Shown one piece after another: positions 23,710 to 34,864 of a DNA stretch of 64,000 nt. The translations under genes were made by a program, and so were the position numbers. The DNA comes from Thalassia testudinum (Eukaryota > Streptophyta > Magnoliopsida > Alismatales > Hydrocharitaceae), in contig JAZHRO010000012.1 of NCBI GenBank assembly GCA_037157565.1, positions 59,697,501 to 59,761,500 on the forward strand, in the 5' to 3' direction. Position 1 is the stretch's first letter. Each line of letters begins with the position of its first letter. The notes below the pieces were generated by a model that made no database searches, was not told the origin of the DNA, and saw only the letters and a program-made list of their open reading frames with translations.

Positions 23710-25060
23710 CTCGACGAGTGAGTAATTTGGACACATTTTGACTCGGAGGACTTTTACCCTAGGGGTTAGAATACTTAATGTTTGGCCTCGCGTGCATATA
23801 TCTTCTTTAGCAAGTGTGTGTATCTAAATAATAATTAATTTAAACATTAAAAAAATTTACCAAAAAACTAAAAAATCATTCAATTAAATTAGAAAGATTG
23901 AATGTATATATATATACCTCAAACTACTGAAGCCTTCAAGTGTACCCGACACTGATAACCTATAATTTCAAAAGTAAAATTAATTAAATAACAAATTCTA
24001 ATTATAATCCTAAACCCGACCCAAGCTAAACATGCAAACCAAGCGCGAGAGCAAGCGAAAACCCTAACCTTGACTCAAACTCTATAGACTAGAATCTAGA
24101 GATAGGTTATTAGATCAAAGCCAAAATCAACCAGATATGTTTGTTCAAGGCATCCTCTAGTGCTTGGTCCTTCTATAACCTACGGCACATTCCTGCTCAG
24201 GAATTTCCACCTCTAAAGTAGTGCAGGAGGAGAATGTAAGGGTGGTGGTGGTGAGGGGATTGTTAGGGGAGGGAGGTGTTTATATTAATAATGGATGGTT
24301 ATTTGGGGGAAGGCACTGTTTGGGAGGCAATGGGGGTACTACCCTTTTGCCTCTTTATTGGAGGGGAGGTGGAGGTGGAGGTGGAGAGAGAGAGAGGGAG
24401 GGCTAAACCTGCACATAGTGGTAGCGTTAAGTTTGAGGTAAGAAGAAACTTGGGGAGGGGTTGGAAATTGTTGGGATGCTATAGTATGGCACTGCTAATC
24501 CTGATTTGTGAGCACTAATATAAGGATCCAATGACCAAAACCCTTGTCCCTATGCAAATAAAAGGGGAAAATTTTCCCCATCCAATTGCCCTGCAGCAGC
24601 AGCTGCAGTTAATTAGGGTTTAGATGGTTGCTATCGAGTAGAGTCCAAATGCTTGGTAGTCAGTAGGGGTTTATTACCCTGAGTTCTTAAGTTTAATATT
24701 CCTCTTATGGTAATCTCTTATTTCTACCTAAAGTTCGATTCTTCCATATATCTAGTGAGTAATTCATTTGAGTTAGTATCAAGTCTGACTATAAATGCAA
24801 ACGGTAGATCAACAGAAGATCAAGGTCAGCCGATCGGTACTTTAGGACTAGTGCATTTCATACATCTACCTAAGTTTAAGGCATTGGTAGGCTAGTCCGA
24901 TGAACCAGTTGATTTCTCTTCTTGTATTGCCAAAGTGATCGCATGATCACCTGAATGCACTTTGAAACTTAGATTCACCACAATCACAACTAAATCAATT
25001 TAAGCTTAACTAAGTGTACGATCACGTTGGATTTCATTTTGTTCAAAATCATAACTTCAA
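23710..25060. other. CACTA 5' non-coding region
   Basis: This stretch, upstream of the minus-strand transposase, has no recognised gene. It includes a 16-bp palindrome GGGGAAAATTTTCCCC at 24564-24579 and a GT/GA-rich patch at 24230-24410. Small reading frames across that patch are low-complexity and unlikely to be genes. Confidence 0.4.
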
Positions 25061-25064
25061 CTTA

Positions 25065-25600
25065 TTAGGGAGGAGGGGGGGCCTGCTAAGGAAGTGGAGC
25101 AGGAGGGGCAGCTGAGGAGGAGGAAGGGACGGTCAGGAGGAGGATGGCGATGCCGACGAGCCGGGGAGGAGGAGGAGGGGGAGGAACCAGGGAGGAAGGG
25201 GCTGCAGGCGGAGGAGGATGATGTATTCTCTGAAATAGAAGAGAAGGAGTAGGGCATCGCCGGGCCAGGGAGGAGGAGGACGATGGTACTTGGGGAGGAG
25301 GAGGGCGAGGGGCTGGCAGAGGTCAAGGAGGGCAGAGTCCCTTGAGGAGGAGGAGGAGGGCAAGGAGTAGCGGAGGACGAGGAGCAGGAAGAGATACCGT
25401 GGAAGAGGAGGGGAGCGGCACGTGGAGGAGGAGGAGGAGGAGTTGGAGGAAAAGGAGGTGGGGACGACGACGAGAAGGACGGGGATTCACCTGAGGAGGA
25501 GGAGGCGACGTGAGGAGGACCTCGTGGAGGTGCTCGGTGCTAGGGGGTGGCACAAGGACCTGCGGGAGGGCGAGGTTTTGGGAGGAGGAAGATGAACTAT
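25065..25600. repeat. GGA-rich purine tract near the CACTA right end
   Basis: For more than 500 bases the plus strand is dominated by GGAGGA, GGGGAGG and GGAGGAGG runs with few pyrimidines. Minus-strand reading frames here give only proline/serine/leucine low-complexity peptides and are not convincing genes. The tract lies between the subterminal repeats and the transposase, where a promoter would be expected. Confidence 0.7.
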
Positions 25601-25619
25601 GGGCCGCAGCGAGTTAATA

Positions 25620-26362
25620 GATTTAGGAACCTATACCATCGGTTATAGTAACAACCGATGGCAAAAATGAATTCATCCGCGCCCAAAATTCGAAAATCGC
25701 GCCTAAAGCCTAAATTTTCACCGTCTCTTCTTATAAAAATCGACGGCAAAGTGTCATTTAGAAGATGTCTAGGAAAAGTGTCAGACGTCTAATACTAAGA
25801 TCCTCTCTATCCTGTTTTCACAAGATCAAAACAGGGTTCTAGATAAGTTGTCCAAACGACAGGGTGGACGTCTAACATTGTGTCAGACGTCTGGATAGAG
25901 AAATCAATGTGGAAAAGGATTTAGCACATCCTTTACCATCGCTTATTATTAAAACGGACGTCATAAATATTACCACCGTTGGTTACTAAAGCGACGGGGA
26001 ATATTCCTTGCGGCCAATCTCTTTTCTTCAACAGGCAGTTGGTCGAGTACAGGCCTTCGCCGTCGCTTATTTGAATACACGACAGTAAAAATATTATGGT
26101 TGTTGGTTCTACGACCCGACGGCGGATAAGCGACGGCAAACATATTATTGCCGTCGATTTTATAAACCGATGATAATTAATCGACGGCATATCACATATT
26201 AATGACAATGGCGCGCCCAATCGCTTTTCTTCAACCGGTGGTTGGTTGAGTATAGGCCTTCACCATTGGTTTATGTACTAAGTGATGACAAAAATAATAT
26301 TGCCATTGGTTTCAGAAACTGACAGAAAGGAACCGACGGTAAATCCCAATTTTCCAGTAGTG
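25620..26362. repeat. CACTA subterminal repeats, right end
   Basis: Numerous CGTCGCTTA/TAAGCGACGG-type units and decayed ATCGGTTAT/AACCGATGG versions, many as facing pairs, mirror those at the left end. They are interrupted at about 25757-25930 by a block that lacks them but contains two AGACGTCT words and a short hairpin (CCTGTTTT with AAAACAGG). Confidence 0.8.
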
Positions 26363-26571
26363 ACAATAGACAAAAAAAGACAAAAGGACCCCAAAAAAAT
26401 AGGGGTGTCTGGGTGAACTCTGGCACTACTGCGATGGTTCTTCAACTGCTACTTCACTTTGTTGCCTTGTCTAGCCTCATTGCTTGATGAAGGGCAAAAA
26501 ATACCCTCGAACCCGAAACCCTACAATAGGCCCTAAAAGGAGAATTCGGCCTGGAGAAGCTTAGATATAGG
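26363..26571. other. Old repeat sequence between CACTA and LTR-2
   Basis: These 209 bases lie between the right CACTA end (26362) and the solo LTR start (26572). They carry the second ACA copy and end with the first ATAGG copy, so they belong to the sequence both elements inserted into, probably an LTR or its flank. No coding sequence was recognised. Confidence 0.45.
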
Positions 26572-27674
26572 TGTTGATGGGTTTTTTGTCAATGTTAGGG
26601 AAATACGTTGTAGTATAATTGACAAATCGCTCTCAAACAAATAAATTTATAACTCGAATATCTAAAAGAAGTCCGAGGTCGAACACAGATAGCAAATATA
26701 GAATTCACGCACTAATCTTTAATTAAAATATAAATGAGCATAATGAATGAAGCACTATAAAGATATTTTAATGAATACTAATCTGTCACATTAAATATTC
26801 AATGAAGCTCAATGTATCTCGAGATAAAAAAAAAAGCCAAAAGTGGTGATTTAAATCACCAACTAAGCCCTTTAAGTATGCATCACAAATATCACAATTA
26901 AACCAAATAATTCAACAGTAATTAGACATCTACCTCTCAAGTTAGACGACTTAAATGTTGCCTGCTACAGTGCTTTTCTTTAAGGCTTTCTTCTGTTCTT
27001 TTCTTCCTTTAGCCTCTTCTTCTTTTCAAGTCTTCTCCTTCTTATTTTGCCTTTAACTCCTCACGCACAAGGGGAACTCACCTTCTTTGCGACTAAGTGT
27101 CGCTCAAAGCCTTCAGGAGCAAAACCCTCCCCTTCCCCGCTCTCTCTTACTTTCCTTCCTTTCATTTCCTCAGATAATCGATCTTAATCGGGTATTCGGG
27201 TTGAACAGTAACCGGGTCCAGGCTCACTAGGGATGGTAATGAAAGAGGAGTGACATAGGTGGGTCGGGCATGTGTAGGGTGAAGGGACCTCACTCTTGAG
27301 TGTTTGAGGCGATAAAGCCTTAGCAGAAATCCAATTTATGCAGCTGCAGCACGTCCAATTCCCATGATGTGGGACTAAAATGCACAGCCCCTTCATGTGT
27401 CAGCTGTGGATGAAACCTCACCCAATTAAGGCAGCTATTGGGGTTGAAGCCTTCAGTCAACGACCTGGGAAGATGTCTGGAACGACTCCGCGCAACCTGG
27501 AGGTGGAGCCTAGGGCTCTTGTAGCTTGGAGCTTGAAGAACACTGTGGCGATAATGGTGGCGACGACGGAGCGACGGCGAGACCTGAAAAACACAAAAGA
27601 AGGCCTCACGACCATGTCAACTAATGACCGAAACCGCAGCGCATCTTTATGCGTTTTTATGCTTATTACAGTAA

Positions 27675-30313
27675 TGTCGTTATAGTATAAAATAAGACGG
27701 CTACGGTTGTCATTACTATAGAAATTTACTCGAAAATAGTTTCCCGAGGTTGAACTCAGGGAGCTACTAGAATTCTAGAAGTACAAAGTTTCTTTATTAC
27801 AAAAATAAGAGAGAGAGAGAGAGATAGATTTCTATTTTTGGCTTCTTCTTCTTCTCTTCTTCTCTTTTCTGCTTGTCTTCTTTCCTCTTCTTTCTTCTGC
27901 TGCTCTTCCTGTCTTCTTCTCTTCTTTCTCTTTTCTTCGGCTGCAGTATCTCTCTCTACGGGTCTTCTTCTTCCTTTCTTCTGTTTGCCTTCAATTCCTC
28001 TTCTTCTTCTGCTATTTCTTTTCTTCTTCAGTTCTTCTTCTTTTTCTCATCTCTGTCTTCTACTTTGCTCAGCCTCTTCTTCAGAGTTTCTTCTTCTTCT
28101 GCTCCTTCTCTTTTCCTTCCTACAGCTAAGTGTTGAGCCTCTTCTTCGCACCCTATTCCTGCACAAGGCACAGCAAAACCTAGCCCTTCCCTCTACCCGC
28201 ACATCTCTCTCTCTCTACAAACCGCTCACAGGAAGCTCTCCCAGAGCCGCGGGTTAACGGGTTGAGTTGCGTACCGGGACCAGGCCCATCGGCATGATTT
28301 GGTGTGAGAGGTGTGCGTGGGTAGTGTCGGGTCAGATCCGCCGGGTCCGCATGGTGAAACCGCGGACGGGGCGTGTTATGGGGCACGGGACCTCACCCCA
28401 GGTGTATCGGAGGCAACCAGCCGTATACACAAAATCAATTTAAAGCGGTGCGGCGCTTCGAGAACTTACGATGTGGGACTAAATGGTTGCCTCTCCTCGT
28501 GCGCGCCCGCAAGAAGAACCTCCTAGCAATCAGCTCAGCTGCTGCCGTTGTTGGTGCCAAGTGCTAAAGCAAAAGTCTTCACAGACTTCACCCCAGTCCA
28601 CAGCACATGGAGTGCAGCTGCCCCGACGCCTGGACCCTGCTTGGAAGCTGCTTCGATCGTCAACAATGGCTGCAGGGCTCCAGAACCTGTCATGCACGAA
28701 TACGGCCTATCGGCCTAATCAAACCACCGGGAGACCTTCGCCGTGGCACGGCGAAGGTGGTGCGAGGTGCAGCAGGTCGCGGGGCGACTTAGGCGTGTGT
28801 GCTTAGGTCATCCTGTGACCGGAAATATGGGTGTATTCGGGGGTGCGTTGAGTGGGTGTAAAGCGGCAGTGGGTGGGTGGAGGATGTTCAGCGTGATAAG
28901 GCGGAGCCCTTGGGTCGGTCGACGAGTTGTGTGGAGCGGCGGATTGACAGGAGCAACTCGCCGGAGGTTTGCTGGAGGGATGGAAGATGATGGTGGTCGG
29001 GCGTAGTCAAGGGGTAATCAAATGAAATGCAGTGGGAAAAAGAAAGAGGGGAAGAAGGGGAGTAAATGTAACCTACCTACAGGGACGAAGGGGGGAGGGC
29101 GGAGCCGTCGGCTCGTACCTACCGGAGCTGGAGAAGAAGAACCCAGGGGGAGAGAGCGGCAACGAGGAAGTGGGCAGGGGGGCACCAGCGGGTACAGCAC
29201 GACTTCGGAAGACGAGATGAAGCTGGCTCTGCTGCAGGTATGGCAGCAGAGCGACGAGAAGGAGGAGGAGCGGTCGCCAGAGCTGGTGGGTTTCCTGTCG
29301 GAGTGGGGAGAGAGGAAAGGTTGAGGGTTTCTCCGCCAAGACCAGACTGCGAGAACCGGCTAGTGATGCTGGTTCTTATAAAGGCGGTGGCGGAGAGGCG
29401 GATGCAGGCTGCGGGACGTGCGCCCCTCGCTGGAGTATGGTCGGAGACGAGACCCATACCTTCCGCACGTTCGCACGGAAGGTGTGGGGGTCGTCAGGCG
29501 GCATGGCAGAGTCCCTGCGACAGTAGACGTCGCAGGGAACTCTGCGTTCACTTTGCAGGAAGTCCCCCTCACCCTGCGTGGCGCCATGCTCCACGCAAAG
29601 TTGCCGGAGCATGGTGCTGCGCAGAGACTTGCAGGAGGGACCAAAATGCAAAGAACGATGAGGAAATTAGGGGCCAAAATGCAAGGGTTTCGAAAGTTAA
29701 GGGTCATAAAGTAAATGATGAGGACCAAATTGCAAAGTCGGTCAAGGAGGTCTCTTCTTAGGCTCAAGTTTTTATGCATGACTATGTCGATCCTAAGGAT
29801 TTTAATGGTAAATTTTGTTTCTAGGTCAGACCATGTTTGACCGACCAATTTACGTAAAAACCCAAACTAAATCATTAATTGGGCATGGTTCTCAATGTAG
29901 GTCAAAATGGGTTTCTAAGGCCAAATTGAAGGTTCTAAATCCTAGAGATTATTTTTTTATGAATTTTATAAGGTTTAGTTTATTTTTATCCTACCTCAAA
30001 CCTCGTGAATTGAAGTGGGTTTGTTTTAGGATTACAGAATGTCATTTAATTCCTTGGAGTTGCTGTAGCCCTTATTAGGTCAGATCATCCCACTTTCCTT
30101 CTTATTAGGTTAGTTTGACCTGTGTTTGGACCCTTAATTATCCTATTTGCAAATTGTGTTGGTGAAATTACATTTTTACCCTTTATGACTTATTTTCTTT
30201 TTGAACTCAGAATTCTCTGAGTTAAGCCTTTCTTTAAGTTATGTAGGAGCTTTTTCTTGCATATCTAGGTTAGATTGTGCTAGTTAGGGTTCATGATGAG
30301 GTTCTCATCATCA
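27675..30313 (+). mobile_element. LTR-2 copy nested inside another LTR-2
   Basis: Carries the whole family order: CCGAGGTTGAACTCAGGGAG near 27745, a long CTT-rich tract, GATGTGGGACTAAA near 28470, a GC-rich middle, the GGACCAAAATGCAAAG-type block near 29640 and an end in TCATCATCA at 30313. The right end is firm; the left end is set by alignment to the other copies, since I found no exact target duplication. Length about 2.64 kb. Reading frames in the GC-rich middle (28.3-29.8 kb) match no known protein and overlap in several frames. Confidence 0.75.
27838..28120. repeat. Polypyrimidine CTT/TCTTC tract
   Basis: About 280 bases of nearly pure TCTTCT sequence on the plus strand, preceded by a (GA)n run at 27809-27826. 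The equivalent tract in the other LTR-2 copies is much shorter (about 26985-27055 and 46405-46490), so it has expanded here. Confidence 0.8.
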
Positions 30314-31901
30314 ACCTTGCTTAGGAGGTTCATCGGACGTAGGCGAATGTAGTGGCGGTGGTTGTGTGGTGTATGGAGGTGCGTGGTGGTCAGACGAAGT
30401 CGTGGACGACGTGCAAATGTGGGTTGGTCGACGGTGTGTTTGGGTGATCAATAAGGCGAAATAGGTTAGGGCTTTTGTTCGTGGATGGACGGAGGGTTTT
30501 TTGGGAGGTTTAGCGAGGTGTATGGAGGTGTGTGGTGAGCGAATGACCTCGCCGGAGGTGGTTGGAGCAGAGGAAGATGATGGCGAACGTCAGAGTCGAG
30601 GGGTTATTTTTGGTTTTTAGATAGGGAAAATTAACCTATGACTCTAAAGGAACTAATCTACCTAATCTAATTGGATGAAGGGGTAGAGTCCGCGTCGATT
30701 TTGGCAGGCCGGCGATGGAGAAGACAAACTCTCCGATGATGAAGGAGCAGCGAGGAAGACGAGGTAGATGGCATCTGTTGGTATTGCAAGACGTGGACGA
30801 AGGTGGGGAACAAAGATCCACCAGCTATTGTCTGTGAGGGTGGACGAGGAAGGTGGTCGGAGGACTCGCCGGAGTTGGCAGAGAAGAAGGTTGGGGAGAA
30901 GCAAAGAGGGGGTGTCTGACTTCCAAACCAAGCTAAGGATGTAAGGTTGTGCACGGGGGTATTTTATAGGCCATTGGGTCGAGCTTCAAGCTTGGAAATC
31001 ATGGAATAGGACTCGCGAACTCAAGGAGTTCTCATGGGCATCTCGGGTCAAATCTAAGCTCGAGATTACAATCAGATGGAAGAGGAAGGTATCAAGATCA
31101 TCCCTTCTAATTTTGGAAGGGATTGGTCGTGAAATTAGGGAGCTCTTCCTGATTGAAGGTCGGCATAGGGTGGGTTTAGGAGTTCTGTAGGTATGGAGGC
31201 AGAGGGAACTGTTTGGTGAAGAAGATGATGAAATTAGGGGGGGTCCTTGCAAAGATTTCAAAAGTTAGGGGCATATGTGTAAGGAAAAGAGTCAAAATAG
31301 GACTGGAATGCAAACTAGGTCAAGATGATCTCTAATTGGGCCCAAATTTTGGTACAAACCTAATTTGAATCTAAGGAATATGATGGTGAAGTCAGATTTT
31401 AGTTTTGACCAAATTTGACTAGGTAATTTATGCAAAAACCTAAATTAGGGCAATTGTCTGTCTGTCTAAGACTCTATTTTAGGTCAAATTGGGCTTAGAT
31501 AGTCAAATCAAGGATACAAACCTTATAGAATATTTTTATATGATTTTTAGAAGGTTTAGACGAATTTTATCTCAACCGAAACCTCAATTAATTAAGTGGA
31601 TCTATTTTTAGGGTTTCAGATATCCATTAATTCTCAAAATGCGTGAAAACTCATTTTTGTCTAAATGAACCCACTTATTAGACATTTATGACCATTTAAC
31701 CTTTAATAAATCCCTGGGAAACCTCATGATTGCTCTGCATTTAGGTATTTTGTTAAAATTGCAATTTTACATCTGTTTTAATGTTAATCTCTTAGAAAGG
31801 ATATGCAATGAATTATGGTCTTCTAGCGGTTATGTTGGAGCATTTATCAATGGATTCTGACTAATTAAAGCTAGATATGGCTGATGATGATATTATCATC
31901 A

Positions 31902-32252
31902 ATAGGCGAGCTCTGAGATCCAACCCGCCTACATCTAAGGAAAACCTCTTGCACAGACGGATCTGGAAATCCAACCTGCCTATGCACAAGAAGGTCAGGC
32001 ATAGTCAGACCCAAAGGAATCTGGCAGCGTGCGTACAATTGTCGGGCGACGTATCTACTCAGAAGACCTTTCTAGGAAGTGTATCTACTCAGAAGATCTC
32101 GCTGGGAGCTTGATTCCAGTACTATAAATAGTTGGGAAGGCGACTAAGGCCTCCCCCAAGCAGTTCGAGAGAAAACGAGAGATTGTATGCTTTATAATCT
32201 TGCAAAATTCTAGTGCATAGTTGGGAGCTCCATCCTCCCCCCAAATGTACAT
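31902..32252 (+). mobile_element. Tat-type LTR fragment, left part
   Basis: Lies between the LTR-2 solo LTR and the Athila element, and continues at 43399 after the Athila insertion. It has a TATA box (TATAAATA, 32123-32130) followed by a pyrimidine-rich leader, as in an LTR of a plus-strand retroelement. The repeated phrase ATCTACTCAGAAGA(C/T)CT occurs twice near 32050-32098. The Tat assignment rests on the gag downstream. Confidence 0.5.
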
Positions 32253-33490
32253 TGATAACTCTACATTTTGTGGTGATAATTCAACTGGGGTTTATCTTAA
32301 GGGTAATATGCACAAGTAACACACCATAAATGGGTATGGGAGTATTACATGCATCACACATTGAGATTGCTTATAAATCAATGTTAATGTCCATTTGTAC
32401 AAGTTCATGTTAAAACAAGCCTCAGATGAGCAATCGAACTGCATGGATGGATTCAGAACGACGAACGGAGTCCAACGAACTCAAAATCGACCAAATCCGA
32501 CATCTAGAGCTCTCACAACTGGCCTAAGAAGTTTTGACCACCATCGTCGTGCCCCTCGCCCTGTAGCACAGCACTACTTCACCGCGCTTAGCAACTTTAA
32601 GCCGTTCGATCCGCCAATCAGATGGCTGAGACTCCACGACCCACGCTTGCACGAATCTCGCCCGCGCGCCTTCGCGACCCAACTTTAGATCCTGACTGTT
32701 GGATGTCCATCCAACGGTCGACGCCTCCCCGCGCCCGACTCCAACTTCACACAAAGTAACGCACGTAGAGCGTTGGTCGATGCCTCACCCACGAGCAAGG
32801 AGCGCAGGTTCGAGCCACGGCCAGATCCGATTTGCAGTAGGAACGCATGTGCGTGAAATTCGACCATCGATGCACTAGCGAACAATCAAGATAGAGGCTA
32901 TGTGGTAGCTGCAGATGCGAGCGATCACTTACGTGCGTTCGCAGGGCACGATCCACAGTGCCTCGACTATCCGATCTTCGATCGGACAGTGCACAGCAAG
33001 CACACATGGATCATGAAGAAGAAGAAAAACAGGCGCGTGCGTGGGATCGGCGGGGAGGGGCCTTCACCGACGTTTTGGGAGGAGTTTTAGCGATGTCCCG
33101 GACGTTGCTAAAGCCCCTACTTAAATTAGAAACCTCTTCTTTCTATATAAACCCCCTCCAACTAACCATGTAAGGGCATTCAATACACTTGCAATTCTTC
33201 TACCCCACTCCTAGCTTCCCTTAGCACACTTTGTACTCGCCAGAGTTGACAAGTTGCCAATGGAGCCCTCCTCCACCGCCATGGCAGCCTCACCTTCTCC
33301 CCTCTCTCTCTCTCCCTTTACTCTAGCTTTACTTTACTTTTGTTTAAGCATTTAGCTATTATTGTATCTGTAAAACTCAAGTTGCATGTTAAATGATGTT
33401 GTTTCTTATATAGCTATTGTCTCTCTCTTTTTACCGAGTTTTTCTTATCTTGATTTGCATGAATGCTATGATCAAAAGACTCTAACCCTA

Positions 33491-33531
<41 letters not shown>

Positions 33532-33724
33532 TCTCTTTCCTCTCCAGCATTTCCTCGTGTGCAAGCAAAACCCGCCATTTCCGTGACAACTAAGCGGCAA
33601 AAAAATTCGATTTCACACCTCCCTGTGTTCGACACTCGGACTCACATTCATTTCTACATTTAAAACCGATGTTGTAAACGCGTGCTATAACGACATTCTT
33701 AAACAACCGCGTCCCGACACGTTA
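32253..33724 (+). repeat. 5' LTR of the Athila element
   Basis: 1472 bases. It lacks about 40 bases present in the 3' LTR near 42197-42240. It carries a pure CT run at 33494-33528 where the 3' copy has a shorter, impure one. A TATATAAACC motif near 33145 is the likely promoter, with the matching motif at 42839 in the 3' LTR. Confidence 0.92.
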
Positions 33725-33729
33725 GTTTT

Positions 33730-33747
33730 TGGCGTTGTTGCCGGGGA
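33730..33747 (+). promoter_or_regulatory. Primer binding site, Asp-tRNA type
   Basis: TGGCGTTGTTGCCGGGGA begins 6 bases after the LTR. It differs by two C-to-T changes from the site common in Athila/Tat elements, which pairs with the 3' end of tRNA-Asp. It would prime minus-strand DNA synthesis. Confidence 0.85.
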
Positions 33748-34021
33748 GGCAACAGATTTATTTTGTCGCTTTCATTTTGCATCTACACTCACATCGTTTA
33801 ACTCATTTTCTCCCTCTACTTGATTGGTTGCCGGAACTCGACACCTAGGCGGCGAAGGAGTGCGACTCGTGACAGTGGAGATGGAGTGAACGCAGCAAAG
33901 ACTGATTGTGAGTATCGCTCTACCCGTGGTTGTTTGCTTGCCTAAAAAAATTTGAAAAAAATTAAAATTAGAAAAAAAATCGGCGTGGTGAATGATTGCT
34001 TGATCCACATCCTAAACTCGT

Positions 34022-34099
34022 CACTCAACAAAAAGAAAAATACACTCTAACATTCTTAAACATATAATCTCTTTGGAGTGTTCTTTTTCTTTTTGAGTG
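34022..34099. repeat. Hairpin in the Athila leader
   Basis: CACTCAACAAAAAGAAAAA... on the left pairs with ...CTTTTTGAGTG on the right; the arms are about 24-26 bases, separated by roughly 25 bases. It lies 275 bases after the primer site in the untranslated leader. Confidence 0.7.
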
Positions 34100-34860
34100 A
34101 TGTTTGCGAAGCCATCATGACTTGACTTGGGCCGCATCACTCACCTTAAAATCAACTCACCTGGTAGAGACCACATGAACATTAGGGTGAGAACACTAGG
34201 GTTGCTTTGCTAGGGCCTCATCACTCTAAAGGAAATTCACTTTCGCCCATTGTGTGCAAAACTTGGCGTGCCCATTTGAAACTTGTATGCAAACACTAAG
34301 ACACGTCAACCCTAAAAGACAATAAAGTAAGGACAAACATTAAAGGACACCACATCTTAAATCCTTGCTTGAAAACCATGTCTTATTAGGAGTACACACA
34401 TTCAAATTGGATAACTAAGAGGCACCACCCCAATCAATGCCTCATCACATAACTTGAGCACAAGCACTGCCCCAGTCCCCATTAAAATAGAGTAGACGTG
34501 CCCTAGGCAGGATTGGTTTAAGTCTCGAAAGGCATGATTTCGTTTGCTAGGCACTTAGCCTTCATTCCCTTCGTAGAATCTGGTGACTAGGCTGTGGGAA
34601 AGTATCAAATGACCATGGTTGTGGGGTCTACGGAACCGACGGTGCAAGCCAAAGGAAGAACCTTCCCCACAATCCCCTCGTAATCAACCTGGCCAAATTA
34701 GCATTAGGAAGGGCGATTATGTGCCTATAGACTTAATCGTACCTTTTGAGATTTCTAGGTCCCCTAAGGAATACACTATAAAGACTAGGCTTGTCTGCTT
34801 GTTTGAGCACACACGCTTCTCGCATCTATTTCTCTTCGCATCCCTCCCCGTTCTTCTCTA
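34100..34860 (+). other. Athila untranslated leader
   Basis: About 750 bases between the leader hairpin and the first gag-like sequence with no recognisable protein. Athila elements usually have a long leader here. A run of short reading frames at 34619-34861 is not conserved gag. Confidence 0.5.
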
Positions 34861-34864
34861 GTGT

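Larger units (their letters stand above)
9586..26362 (-). mobile_element. CACTA (En/Spm) DNA transposon, 16.8 kb including two inserted solo LTRs
   Basis: The left end is CACTACT and the right end AGTAGTG, its exact complement. Beyond these 7 bases the inverted repeats match imperfectly, with CCGTC shared at positions 24-28. Both ends are flanked by ACA (9583-9585 and 26363-26365), the 3-bp duplication typical of CACTA insertions. Subterminal regions are full of short CGTCGCTTA/TAAGCGACG repeats in both orientations. Inside, on the minus strand, lie a TNP2-like transposase (17287-20438) and a TnpA-like gene (10150-12228). Removing the solo LTRs at 13511-16258 and 20932-23704 leaves about 11.2 kb, a normal length for an autonomous CACTA element. 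Both genes carry stops and frameshifts, so this copy could move only with enzymes supplied from elsewhere. Confidence 0.93.
26572..31901 (+). mobile_element. Solo LTR, LTR-2 family, split by a second LTR-2 copy
   Basis: Starts TGTTGATGGG and ends TTATCATCA, with perfect flanking duplications ATAGG (26567-26571 and 31902-31906). Compared with the intact copy at 45972-48575, its first part (to about 27674) matches the left 1.05 kb. Its last part (from about 30314) picks up at the equivalent position and runs to the end. The material between is another copy of the same family. Without it the LTR is about 2.69 kb. Shared landmarks are the CGAGGTCGAACACAG motif, a pyrimidine-rich tract, ATGTGGGACTAAA, and a 3' AT-rich half with CCAAATTTTGGTACAAACC. 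No protein gene is present. Confidence 0.88.

Noticed and set aside
25057..25553. Proline/serine-rich frames on the minus strand
   Set aside because: Low-complexity translation of the GGA-rich tract; no start context or domain.
28311..29848. Many overlapping frames of 60-173 codons
   Set aside because: All lie in the GC-rich middle of an LTR-2 copy, in every frame and on both strands, with no conserved motif.
30293..30320. Terminal hairpin of LTR-2 as a Helitron 3' end
   Set aside because: No CTRR end follows the hairpin, and two copies have 5-bp target duplications with TG...CA ends, which indicates an LTR.
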